The position numbers were made by a program, and so were the translations under genes. Shown here piece by piece: positions 35,599 through 43,331 of a stretch of DNA of 64,000 nt. The first letter of the stretch is position 1. Each line of letters starts with the position of its first letter. The DNA comes from Streptomyces hygroscopicus subsp. hygroscopicus (GTDB lineage: Bacteria > Actinomycetota > Actinomycetes > Streptomycetales > Streptomycetaceae): contig NZ_BSSM01000001.1 in assembly GCF_030269125.1 (NCBI RefSeq), positions 310,001-374,000 on the forward strand. Direction: 5' to 3'. The notes beneath the pieces are model-generated. The model saw nothing but the letters and a program-made list of their open reading frames with translations, was not told the origin of the DNA and ran no database searches.

Positions 35599-36447
35599 AT
35601 GGGACGAGTCACGGAACGACGCAAGGTCCTCCGCATACGGGACGGCGTGGTCTCCACCCGTTCGGACACGCTCGTCGCCGAGGAGCCCCTGGAGATCCGG
35701 CTGAACGGCAAGCCCCTGGCGATCACCATGCGCACCCCGGGCGACGACTTCGCGCTCGCGGCCGGTTTCCTGGTGAGCGAGGGCGTGCTCGCCGCCGCGT
35801 CCGACGTGCAGAACATCGTCTACTGCGCCGGGGCGACCGCGGACGGTGTGAACACCTACAACGTGGTCGACGTGAAGACCGCGCCCGGCGTCTCCCTGCC
35901 CGACTTCGGCCTCGAACGGAACGTCTACACCTCCTCCTCGTGCGGACTGTGCGGCAAGGCCAGCCTGGACGCGGTGCGTACGACCGCCCACTGGCCCATC
36001 GCCGACAGCCCCCGGCTCCGCGTCACACCCGCGCTGCTGGCCGAGCTGCCCGAGCGGCTGCGGGCGGCCCAGCGGGTGTTCGACCGCACGGGGGGCCTGC
36101 ACGCGGCGGCCCTGTTCACCGAGGACGGCGAACTGCTGGACGTCAAGGAGGACGTGGGCCGGCACAACGCGGTCGACAAGCTGGTGGGCCGTGCGCTGCA
36201 GAACGCCGGGCTGCCCCTGTCCCGGACGGTCCTGCTGGTCTCCGGCCGGGCCTCGTTCGAGCTGGCGCAGAAGGCGGTGATGGCCGGGATTCCGGTGCTG
36301 GCGGCCGTGTCGGCGCCGTCGTCGCTGGCGGTGGACCTCGCGGCGGAGACCGGCCTGACGCTCGTCGGCTTCCTGCGGGGCAGCTCCATGAACGTCTACG
36401 CGGGGGACGACCGGATCGTCCTGGCGGAGGAGACGGCCGAGGACTGA
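35599..36447 (+). CDS. fdhD: FdhD, formate dehydrogenase sulfurtransferase
   Basis: 282 residues. FdhD transfers sulfur from IscS to the molybdenum cofactor before its insertion into formate dehydrogenase. The catalytic cysteine pair is seen in SSCGLCGKAS (about 114-118), and conserved blocks include RTPGDDFALAAGFLVSEG and EDVGRHNAVDKLVG. Length is normal. ATG 35599 is followed by a typical GRVTERRKV start; the longer ORF upstream is not coding-like. Divergent from the KASIII gene. No formate dehydrogenase gene is in the window. Confidence 0.95.
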   Translation: MGRVTERRKVLRIRDGVVSTRSDTLVAEEPLEIRLNGKPLAITMRTPGDDFALAAGFLVSEGVLAAASDVQNIVYCAGATADGVNTYNVVDVKTAPGVSLPDFGLERNVYTSSSCGLCGKASLDAVRTTAHWPIADSPRLRVTPALLAELPERLRAAQRVFDRTGGLHAAALFTEDGELLDVKEDVGRHNAVDKLVGRALQNAGLPLSRTVLLVSGRASFELAQKAVMAGIPVLAAVSAPSSLAVDLAAETGLTLVGFLRGSSMNVYAGDDRIVLAEETAED

Positions 36448-36451
36448 CCCC

Positions 36452-37363
36452 TCAACCGGCTCGCCACGCACCTCCACCGGCGTTCCCCGTACCTCTACCG
36501 GCGTTCCCCGTACCTCTACCGGCGTTCCCCGCACCCGCACCGGCTTCACCCTGCACCTCGGCCGCGATCTCGGCGAAGGCCGCCACCAGCGGGGAGTGCC
36601 GGCCCTCCGCCCACGCCAGCAGCACCTCGTCGGGCTCGGCGTCGGCGACGGGCACGTAGCTGATGTCGGGGCGCGAGTACTGCTCGGCGACCGAGCGCGG
36701 TACGAGCGTGACGGCGCTGCCCGCCGCGACGCACTCGAACTTCTCCTCGATCGTGCGGATCGGCAGGTCCCCCGGCCGGGGATCGGAGTACCGCAGCCAC
36801 CGCTCGCCGTCGAGGTCGGCGAGGCTCAACTCCTGTTTACCGGCGAGCCGATGGTCCCGCCGGAGCATCGCCACGCGGGGCTCGCGGTACAGCGGCCGCA
36901 GCCGGAGCCCCTCCTCGCGGACCGGCCGCCGTACGTAAGCGATGTCGACCGTGCCGTCGAGGACCAGTCGCTCCTGGTCGTCCCACTCGACCCGGCGCGC
37001 GTTGCCCTGCGCGTCCGGGTGGGCTTCGGCGAAGGCGCGCAGCGCGGGGGCGACGACGACGCCTGCGCGGAAGCCGACGAGGAGCCGCCGGGACCCGTGC
37101 GCGGCACGCAGCACACGGCGCCGGGCCCCGTCGGCCGATGCGAGCAACTGTCGTCCCTCGTCGAGCAGTTGGCGCCCGGCATCGGTCAACCGCACGCCGT
37201 GACTGTCACGTACGAGCAGTTCGGCGCCCAAGTCCTTCTCCAGAGCGCGGATCTGGCGGCTCAGCACCGGCTGGGCGATGTGCAGACGCTCGGCGGCACG
37301 CCCGAAGTGGAGCAGTTCGGCGACTGCCGTGAAGTAGCGGACCTTGCGCAGATCCAGGTCCAT
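36452..37363 (-). CDS. LysR-family transcriptional regulator
   Basis: 303 residues. The N-terminal winged HTH begins MDLDLRKVRYFTAVAELLHF and contains RAAERLHIAQPVLSRQIRAL. A substrate-binding domain follows (LVGFRAGVVVAPALRAFAEA, DIAYVRRPVREEG, AAGSAVTLVPRSVAEQYSRP). The last ~30 residues are a repetitive Gly/Asn/Ala/Arg tail created by a 21-bp tandem repeat. It is divergent from the SDR gene and very likely controls it through the T-N11-A palindrome at 37389. Confidence 0.95.
   Translation of the reverse strand: MDLDLRKVRYFTAVAELLHFGRAAERLHIAQPVLSRQIRALEKDLGAELLVRDSHGVRLTDAGRQLLDEGRQLLASADGARRRVLRAAHGSRRLLVGFRAGVVVAPALRAFAEAHPDAQGNARRVEWDDQERLVLDGTVDIAYVRRPVREEGLRLRPLYREPRVAMLRRDHRLAGKQELSLADLDGERWLRYSDPRPGDLPIRTIEEKFECVAAGSAVTLVPRSVAEQYSRPDISYVPVADAEPDEVLLAWAEGRHSPLVAAFAEIAAEVQGEAGAGAGNAGRGTGNAGRGTGNAGGGAWRAG
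36477..36539. repeat. 21-bp tandem repeat at the 3' end of the LysR gene
   Basis: Three copies (36477-36497, 36498-36518, 36519-36539; the last degenerate) of CCGGCGTTCCCCGTACCTC followed by TA. In the minus frame it encodes repeating RGTGNAG, giving the regulator a variable-length tail. Confidence 0.85.
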
Positions 37364-37388
37364 GGGCCGCCCCTTCCGTCGTCCGGGT

Positions 37389-37409
37389 GCGATGCCCTCA
37401 GGGCATCGC
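37389..37409. promoter_or_regulatory. LysR-type operator (perfect 21-bp palindrome with T-N11-A)
   Basis: GCGATGCCCT-C-AGGGCATCGC lies between the divergent LysR and SDR genes; a T (37393) and A (37405) are separated by exactly 11 bases, the LysR-box pattern. Best candidate for autoregulation and SDR control. Confidence 0.7.
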
Positions 37410-37533
37410 CACGGCCGGAAGAGGTCTTGGACGGACCCGCCCCCGGAACCACAGGCTGGGAGGCGTCCGAGAGGCGTCCCGCGGGGTCGTCCTCACAAGA
37501 GAAACCGTCCGACGGGGCGGAGAAGGAGTTCCC

Positions 37534-38253
37534 ATGGGTCTGCGGGGACAGCGTGTCGTGGTGCTCGGCGGTACGTCCGGTATCGGGCTCGCGGTGGCCG
37601 AGGGCGCCGCGGCCGAGGGCGCCGAGGTGGTCGTCGCCTCGCGGCGGCAGGAGAACGTGGACGCGGCGCTGAAGCAGCTGCCGCAGGACGCGCGCGGGGA
37701 GGTGCTGGACACGACGGACGAGGCCGCCGTCCGCGCGTTCTTCGAACGGCTCGGCGCGTTCGACCACCTGGTGTACACGGCGGGCGAGACGCTGATGCTG
37801 GAGAGCGTGGCGGAGACCGGACTGGCGCGGGCGCAGCGGTTCCTGGACACCAGGCTGTGGGGTGCGTACGCGGCCGTGAGGTACGGCGCGGGGTCGGTCC
37901 GGGAGGGGGGTTCGGTGGTGCTGACCACGGGGACGGCGGGGCATCGGCCGCTGCCGGGTTCGAGCGTGGTGTCGGCGCTGTGCGGGGCGATGGAGGCGCT
38001 GACGCGGGCGCTCGCAGTGGAGTTGGCGCCGGTACGGGTCAACGTGGTCGCGCCCGGCCTCGTCCGCACGGAGCTGTGGCGCGAGCTGCCGGAGGCGGAG
38101 CGCGAGGGGCTGTACGCGGCGTCGGCCACCTCGCTGCCGGTGGGCCGGGTGGGCGAGCCCGCGGACGTGGCGGAGGCGTACCTGTATCTGATGCGCGGGG
38201 GCTACAGCACCGGTTCGGTGGTGGTCGTGGACGGAGGCGGGACGCTGGCCTGA
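37534..38253 (+). CDS. Short-chain dehydrogenase/reductase (SDR)
   Basis: 239 residues, NAD(P)-dependent oxidoreductase. The Rossmann motif VVVLGGTSGIGLAVAEG is at 8-24, a YTAGE segment replaces NNAG (about 82), and the classical catalytic Ser and Tyr/Lys are not cleanly placed: TTGTAGHRPLPGSSVVSALCGAM stands where S-Y-x-x-x-K is expected. That suggests an atypical or inactive member. The C-terminus GGYSTGSVVVVDGGGTLA is normal. ATG 37534 follows AGAAGGAG. Divergent from a LysR gene. Confidence 0.88.
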   Translation: MGLRGQRVVVLGGTSGIGLAVAEGAAAEGAEVVVASRRQENVDAALKQLPQDARGEVLDTTDEAAVRAFFERLGAFDHLVYTAGETLMLESVAETGLARAQRFLDTRLWGAYAAVRYGAGSVREGGSVVLTTGTAGHRPLPGSSVVSALCGAMEALTRALAVELAPVRVNVVAPGLVRTELWRELPEAEREGLYAASATSLPVGRVGEPADVAEAYLYLMRGGYSTGSVVVVDGGGTLA

Positions 38254-38269
38254 GGACGGGCCCCGCGGC

Positions 38270-38395
38270 CACAGCCGGCCGGGCTGGCCGGCCGACCAGG
38301 CCGACCAGGCCGCCCAGCCGGCCCGGTCGCCCAGTCGGCCCGGTCGAGCCCTCAGGTGGCCCGGTCGAGCGCTCAGGTGGCCCGGCCGGCGTCCG
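38270..38395. repeat. Short degenerate repeats between convergent genes
   Basis: The gap between the convergent SDR and MarR genes contains imperfect CCGACCAGG, CGGCCCGGTCG and TCAGGTGGCCCGG repeats. Nothing coding was seen; slippage-derived spacer sequence is the simplest reading. Confidence 0.6.
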
Positions 38396-38402
38396 CACCC
38401 CG

Positions 38403-38879
38403 TCACCCCTCCGCGCCGGAGATCCGTGTCAGCAGGAGCACGAACAGCTCGCGTTCGGCGGCCGAGAGGGGGGCGAGAAGTTCCTCGTTGGCCGTACGGG
38501 CGGCGCGCTCGCAGCGTTCGAGGAGCAGGCCGCCCTCCGCGGTGAGGGACACGGCGTTCTTGCGGCGGTCCCGGGGATCCGGCGCGCGGACGACCAGACC
38601 GGCGCTCTGCAGGTCGTTCAGGATGCCGACGAGGTCCTTGGGGTCGAGGGCGATCCCCCGCGCGAGGTCGGCCTGGGCCACGGGGGCGAGGTCTCGCACG
38701 GCGGAGAGAACGACGTGGTGCCACATCTTCAGGCCCTCGGCGGCGAGCGCCTCGGCGACGAGGGCGCGGCCCCGTGCGGCGGCCCGGCCGAGGATCCAGC
38801 TGGGCAGGGCGCGGATCGCGGTCAGGGGTGGTTCGGCGGTCGGGCGGGAATCGGTGGTCGGTCGTGGGTCGGCGGCCAT
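38403..38879 (-). CDS. MarR-family transcriptional repressor
   Basis: About 158 residues. The winged HTH is typical: PVAQADLARGIALDPKDLVG, then LQSAGLVVRAPDPRDRRKNAV and LTAEGGLLLERCERA. ATG 38879 (MAADPRP) is preferred; a longer start would run through the operator. Divergent from a quinone-oxidoreductase gene; two matching 21-bp palindromes fill the gap. MarR proteins usually respond to phenolics, oxidants or electrophiles. Confidence 0.93.
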   Translation of the reverse strand: MAADPRPTTDSRPTAEPPLTAIRALPSWILGRAAARGRALVAEALAAEGLKMWHHVVLSAVRDLAPVAQADLARGIALDPKDLVGILNDLQSAGLVVRAPDPRDRRKNAVSLTAEGGLLLERCERAARTANEELLAPLSAAERELFVLLLTRISGAEG

Positions 38880-38900
38880 GTGGGGGAGCCTATCCGAGAA

Positions 38901-38921
38901 ATCGTTGGACTCCCCCACGAT
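38901..38921. promoter_or_regulatory. MarR operator copy 1
   Basis: ATCGTTGG-N5-CCCACGAT, a 21-bp inverted repeat with one mismatch, 22 bases upstream of the MarR start. Confidence 0.75.
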
Positions 38922-38930
38922 CACGACTAT

Positions 38931-38951
38931 ATCGTTGGGGCTCCCAATGAT
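38931..38951. promoter_or_regulatory. MarR operator copy 2
   Basis: ATCGTTGG-N5-CCAATGAT, same layout as copy 1 and 30 bases away centre to centre (about three helical turns), suited to binding of two dimers on the same DNA face. Confidence 0.75.
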
Positions 38952-39019
38952 TTCGCGGGGTTCCCTCGGTCCCTTCCCCGCGACCCGTCACGCCGGTGCA
39001 GCCGGCCATGGAGGTTGCG

Positions 39020-39937
39020 ATGCGTCGCGTCCGGTACGACTCCCCCGGTGGCCCCCTGTTCACGGAGGAAGCCGCCGTCCCCGAACCCGGTCCGGGACAG
39101 TTGCTCGTGCGCTGCGCGGCGGTCGGGGTCACGCTGCCGGTCGTCCGCAAGGCCTCCGAGGGCGCCGAGCCGATCCCGCTGGGCGGCGAACTGGCGGGCG
39201 AGGTGGTGGCGGTCGGCGCGGGAGCGACCCGGTTCCGGACCGGTGACCGGGTGACCGGACTGTGCTTCGGCCACGGATACGCCGACTACGCGGTGCTGGA
39301 GGAGACCATGGCCTCGCCGGTGCCGGAGGGCGCCACCGATGTGGACGCGGTCGCACTCGTGCGCGGCGGGCTGGTGGCGTTCGGCGCCCTGTCCGCGGCG
39401 CGCCCGGAGCCGGGCGAGTCGGTGCTGGTGACGGCGGCGGCGAGCGGGGTGGGGCACCTGGCGGTCCAGCTGGCGCGGGCACGGGGAGCGGGCCGGGTGG
39501 TGGGGGCCGTGTCCGATCCGGCGAAGGCGGAGTTCATACGCTCCCTCGGCGCGGACGACTGCGTGCGGTACGCGGACGACAGCTGGGGAGACCCCGTCGA
39601 CTGCGTCCTGGACGCGGTCGGCGGCGACCTGCTCACCCCCGCCGTCGCCGCCCTCGCCCCGCACGGCCGGCTCGTCGCCTACAGCTCGGGCGGCGGCACG
39701 GTCCGGGCGTACGACCTGCTGGTGGGCGCCAAGTCGGTGATCGGCTTCCAGATGGCGCTGATCGCCCGCGGCAGGCCCGAGCTGTACGAGCGGTGGCGGC
39801 TGGAGCTGTGGCGGCTGTTCGCCGAGGGTGCCGTACGGCCGGTCGTGCACGCGGAGTTCGCCCTGGAGGAGGCGGCGCGGGCGCACGCGGTGATCGAGAG
39901 CCGGTCCAACCTGGGCAAGGTCGTGCTGCGCCCGTGA
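39020..39937 (+). CDS. Zinc-free quinone oxidoreductase-like MDR protein
   Basis: About 305 residues, medium-chain dehydrogenase/reductase. GroES-like N-terminus (RVRYDSPGGPLFTEEA, LGGELAGEVVAVGAGATRFRTGDRV) and NADPH-binding VLVTAAASGVGHLAVQLARA (about 140-160), with no structural-zinc cysteines. ATG 39020 is chosen because GGAGG lies 5 bases upstream. Divergent from MarR with two shared operators; a MarR/QOR divergon controlling quinone or electrophile detoxification is the likely reading. Confidence 0.92.
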   Translation: MRRVRYDSPGGPLFTEEAAVPEPGPGQLLVRCAAVGVTLPVVRKASEGAEPIPLGGELAGEVVAVGAGATRFRTGDRVTGLCFGHGYADYAVLEETMASPVPEGATDVDAVALVRGGLVAFGALSAARPEPGESVLVTAAASGVGHLAVQLARARGAGRVVGAVSDPAKAEFIRSLGADDCVRYADDSWGDPVDCVLDAVGGDLLTPAVAALAPHGRLVAYSSGGGTVRAYDLLVGAKSVIGFQMALIARGRPELYERWRLELWRLFAEGAVRPVVHAEFALEEAARAHAVIESRSNLGKVVLRP

Positions 39938-39992
39938 CCCCGGAAGCCCTGCCCTGCCGGCCTGCCCCGCCGACCCCGACCGGCGCCGCACC

Positions 39993-40771
39993 ATGATGAT
40001 CCGCTCATCGTACGACGGCGGCCGCACCTGGGACGGCGTGGACCGCGCAACGGTCGTCACCACCGACTGGTCGGGCTACTCGGACCTGGTGCGGAGGACC
40101 GGGGACACCGTGGGCCTGCTCTACGAGGGGGGTCGGTGGACGCGCGGGACGAGATCCGTTTCGCGCGGTTCACCGAGGACTGGCTCGCCCCGCGCCGGGG
40201 CCCCGACCCGGTCACCCCGGAGGGCGACGCCGTGCGTCTGCCGTACCGGGCGAGCCCGCCGCTCGGTACGAAGGACTTCGCCGCGTCGCTGCTCCCCGGT
40301 ACTCGGCGACGACCGGGGAGCAGCCGCTGCTGGGGGTGGGCGGGACAGGCACCAGCGAGCCGCAGGTGTGGCTGCGCGGGGAACCGGCGAACCACCGGAT
40401 ACAGGGGCTGATCACCGTGCGCGACGGCGCGGCGGCGCCGCGGACGGTGTACGCGCGCACGGACGCGGCGTACGACGACGGCCGGTGGCACCACGCGGCG
40501 CTGCGTCGCGGCGGCGGCGCGCTGTCGCTGTTCGTCGACGGTACGAAGACTTCGGTCGTCGATGTACCGGGCTCGGTGAGCCGCGACTCGCCGTTCGGCG
40601 TGCACATAGGTAGGTCAGCGCATGGACAGGCGGGCCTTCTTCACGGGCGCGATCGACGAGGTGCACGTGTGGGACCGGGCGCTGACGGACGAGGAGCTGG
40701 CGGACCCGAAGGCGCCGCGGTCACCGAAGGACACGGTTCTGTGGCCGCCCCTGGACCAGGTGAGCGGCTGA
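39993..40771 (+). pseudogene. Sialidase/BNR plus LamG-type gene relic
   Basis: Coding-like blocks in successive frames. The first starts at 39993 (SYDGGRTWDGVDRATVVTTD, a BNR Asp-box, then GDTVGLLYEGG). The second, near 40136, reads DEIRFARFTEDWLAP. The third, from about 40320, is a LamG-like domain (VWLRGEPANHRIQG, DDGRWHHAALRRGGGALSLF). The last block contains FFTGAIDEVHVWDRALTDEE and ends at TGA 40769-40771. At least three frameshifts and loss of the N-terminal part make it a decayed exo-alpha-sialidase-type secreted glycosidase gene. Its 3' end overlaps the convergent transporter gene by 51 bases. Confidence 0.72.
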
Positions 40772-41956
40772 GCCCTCGGCGCCGCCGCCCGCCCGGGGCC
40801 CAGCGGTGCCCCGTTCCTCGGCCCCGGTGGCACCGCTCGCCTCCGTCCCGGTGGCGCCGTCTCCCTCGGCCCCGGCACCCCGGTCGGACCCGGTGGCGCC
40901 GTCTCCCTCGGCCCCGGCACCCCGGTCGGACCCGGTGGCGCCACCGCCCTCGGCCCCGGCACTCCGGTCGGCGGCATCGGCGTCCGCCGCCGGGTCGTGG
41001 GCGCGGCGCTTGGCGATGACCGCGCACACCATCAGCTGCATCTGGTGGAAGAGCATCAGCGGGAGCACGGCCAGGGAGGCGTGGGCGCCGAAGAGGACGC
41101 TCGCCATGGGCAGGCCGGAGGCGAGGGACTTCTTGGAGCCGGCGAACTGGATGGCGATCCGGTCCTCCCGCCCGAAGCCCAGTGCCCTGCCGCCGTACCA
41201 GGTCCCCGCCAGCATCACGGCGAGCACCGCGGCCTCGACCACGAGGAGCGCGCCGAGCCGGGCGGGGCTGACCTGGTGCCAGATGCCCTGGACCATGCCC
41301 TCGCTGAACGCGGTGTAGACGACGAGCAGGATGGAGCCGCGGTCGACCAGCCCGAGGACCTTCTTGTGCCGGGTGATGAAGGCGCCGATCCAGCGCCGCA
41401 GGACCTGCCCGGCGAGGAACGGCACCAGCAGTTGCAGCACGATCTTGACGAGCGAGTCGGCGGAGAAGCCACCGCCGCTGTTGCCGAGCAGTCCGGCGGC
41501 GAGCAGCGGCGTGACCACGATGCCGACCAGGGAGGAGAAGGAGCCCGCGCAGATCGCGGCGGGCACGTTCCCGCGTGCGATGGAGGTGAAGGCGATGGAC
41601 GACTGGATCGTGGAGGGCACCAGGGTCAGGAAGAGCAGGCCCTGGTAGAGCGGCTGGGTGAGCAGCACCGGGACGGTGGCGCGGGCGGCCAGGCCGAGCA
41701 CGGGGAAGACGACGAAGGTGCAGGCCAGGACGGTGGCATGGAGCCGCCAGTGGCGCAGTCCGTCGAGCGCTTCGCGGGTGGAGAGGCGGGCGCCGTAGAG
41801 GAAGAAGAGGAACGCGATCGCGGCGGTCGAGGCGCCCGAGGCCACGGTGGCGCCGGTGCCGTGGGCCGGGAACAGCGCGGCCAGGCCCACCGTGCCGACG
41901 AGCAGCACGATGTACGGGTCGACGGGCATCCAGCTCGGCCAGCGCAGGCGTGTCAC
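40721..41956 (-). CDS. Bile acid:sodium symporter (BASS) family transporter
   Basis: About 411 residues with about ten hydrophobic segments (YIVLLVGTVGLAALFPAH, AIAFLFFLYGARLS, VLACTFVVFPVLGLAA, LVPSTIQSSIAFTSIARGN, and others). The IQSSIAFTSIARGNVPAA and FAGSKKSLASGLPMASVLF crossover motifs are those of the YfeH/BASS group of organic-anion:sodium symporters. GTG 41956 (GGAG 4 bases upstream) is preferred over ATG 42085. The hydrophilic C-terminal ~90 residues are a repetitive Gly/Ala/Asp tail from a 42-bp repeat. Divergent from a LysR gene that likely regulates it. Substrate unknown. Confidence 0.9.
   Translation of the reverse strand: MTRLRWPSWMPVDPYIVLLVGTVGLAALFPAHGTGATVASGASTAAIAFLFFLYGARLSTREALDGLRHWRLHATVLACTFVVFPVLGLAARATVPVLLTQPLYQGLLFLTLVPSTIQSSIAFTSIARGNVPAAICAGSFSSLVGIVVTPLLAAGLLGNSGGGFSADSLVKIVLQLLVPFLAGQVLRRWIGAFITRHKKVLGLVDRGSILLVVYTAFSEGMVQGIWHQVSPARLGALLVVEAAVLAVMLAGTWYGGRALGFGREDRIAIQFAGSKKSLASGLPMASVLFGAHASLAVLPLMLFHQMQLMVCAVIAKRRAHDPAADADAADRSAGAEGGGATGSDRGAGAEGDGATGSDRGAGAEGDGATGTEASGATGAEERGTAGPRAGGGAEGSAAHLVQGRPQNRVLR
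40806..40975. repeat. 42-bp tandem repeat at the 3' end of the transporter gene
   Basis: About three to four imperfect copies of a 42-bp unit containing GGCCCCGGCACCCCGGTCGG and ACCCGGTGGCGCC. In frame it encodes repeating GATGSDRGAGAEGD units in the cytoplasmic tail; unit length is a multiple of three so copy number can vary without frameshift. Confidence 0.8.
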
Positions 41957-42062
41957 GGTGCTCCGATGGTGTGCGACGGTGGTCCGGTCCGGGACCCGGG
42001 GGCCCCTCCCATGATCCCCTGCCCCGTGTCGATCGGGAAACCGGTACACCGTTCTCACTGTC

Positions 42063-42077
42063 ATCGCGATTCGCGAT
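42063..42077. promoter_or_regulatory. LysR-type operator (T-N11-A) between transporter and LysR genes
   Basis: ATCGCG-ATT-CGCGAT, a perfect 15-bp inverted repeat with T-N11-A, 20 bases before the LysR GTG start and upstream of the divergent transporter. Confidence 0.72.
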
Positions 42078-42096
42078 AGCGACATAGTCTGGGGGC

Positions 42097-42966
42097 GTGT
42101 ACGACCCCACCCAGCTGCGGACCTTCCTCGCGGTCGCCCAGACGCTGAGCTTCACCCGGGCGGCCCGGCGGCTCGGTCTGCGCCAGTCCACGGTGAGCCA
42201 GCACGTGCGAAGGCTGGAGGACGCGGTGGGGCGGCCGCTGTTCGCCCGGGACACCCACTCCGTGGAGCTGACCGAGGACGGCGAGGCGATGCTGGGCTTC
42301 GCGCGCCGGATCCTGGAGGTGCACGAGCAGGCGACGGCGTATTTCAGCGGGACCCGGGTGCGAGGCCGGCTGCGGTTCGGCGCGTCGGAGGACTTCGTGC
42401 TGACCCGGCTGCCGGAGATCCTGGAGGGCTTCCGCTACGACCACCCCGAGGTCGACCTGGAGCTGACGGTCGAGCTGTCCGGGATCCTGCACGAGCGGCT
42501 TGCCGCCGGGAAGCTCGACCTGGTGCTCGCCAAGCGGCGCCCTCAGGACCCGAGCGGCGCGCTGGTGTGGCGCGACGATCTGGTGTGGATCGGCGCGGAG
42601 CGGCTGCGCCTGGACGCCGAGCGGCCGGTCCCGCTGATCGTCTACCCGCCGCCCGGCATCACCCGGGCGCGGGCCCTGGAGGCGCTGGAGAGGCAGGGGC
42701 GCGACTGGCGGATCGTCTGCACCAGCGGCAGCCTCAACGGGTTGATCGCCGCCGCCCGCGCGGGCCTCGGGGTGATGGCGCACTCCCGTCGGCTGATCCC
42801 GGCGGGGCTGATCCGGCTGCCGGAGCGCGCCGGGCTGCCGGAGCTGGGCAAGGTCGACTTCGTCCTCGTGCACGGCCGCGGCCGGCCGGGGACGCGGGAG
42901 GCGGCGGACGCCCTGGCGGCGGCCGTCCTGGCGGGCGGGGAGCGGCTGCGGCGCCACGGGGGCTGA
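42097..42966 (+). CDS. LysR-family transcriptional regulator
   Basis: 289 residues, GTG start. HTH: YDPTQLRTFLAVAQTLSFTR, RRLGLRQSTVSQHVRRLEDA. Effector domain: GRLRFGASEDFVLTRLPEIL, ERLAAGKLDLVLAKRRP, GLGVMAHSRRLIPAGL. Divergent from the BASS-family transporter, with a perfect T-N11-A palindrome between them, so probable transporter regulator. Effector unknown. Confidence 0.95.
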   Translation: MYDPTQLRTFLAVAQTLSFTRAARRLGLRQSTVSQHVRRLEDAVGRPLFARDTHSVELTEDGEAMLGFARRILEVHEQATAYFSGTRVRGRLRFGASEDFVLTRLPEILEGFRYDHPEVDLELTVELSGILHERLAAGKLDLVLAKRRPQDPSGALVWRDDLVWIGAERLRLDAERPVPLIVYPPPGITRARALEALERQGRDWRIVCTSGSLNGLIAAARAGLGVMAHSRRLIPAGLIRLPERAGLPELGKVDFVLVHGRGRPGTREAADALAAAVLAGGERLRRHGG

Positions 42967-43143
42967 CTGCGGTGTGGCGCGCTTCACAGGGGCGCGGGCC
43001 GGGGCCGGGAGGCCGGCCGCCGCGAAGGCCGCGGGTCCCACGGCCGACGGCGCCCCGCACGCGGTGCGGTCATGGCCGTAACCGCCCTGTACAGAGGGGT
43101 AATCGGCGCGTACAGATTCAGTGGAGATTACGGCGCCGAAACT

Positions 43144-43159
43144 TACTGACCTGTCAGTA
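43144..43159. promoter_or_regulatory. 16-bp perfect-arm palindrome upstream of the acyl-CoA ligase
   Basis: TACTGAC-CT-GTCAGTA in the 365-base gap (42,967-43,331) before the ligase. Arms are perfect; the shape is that of TetR-type operators, which often control fatty-acid degradation genes in actinomycetes. No other clear element was seen in the gap. Confidence 0.55.
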
Positions 43160-43331
43160 TCGTGTCCGTCCCTTCCCCATGTGCGGGCATTTTCCGGACA
43201 ACGCTCGGGTGGAAGGCGAGGTTTGCTCTGTTTCCGCCCCCCTCCCCTCCCGTCGGGGTGTGAGGTAGCTTTCACGGCGCTGTGCCGAGCATCACCGGCG
43301 CGTTCAGGCAGCGAGGATCGGGGAGCGAGGA

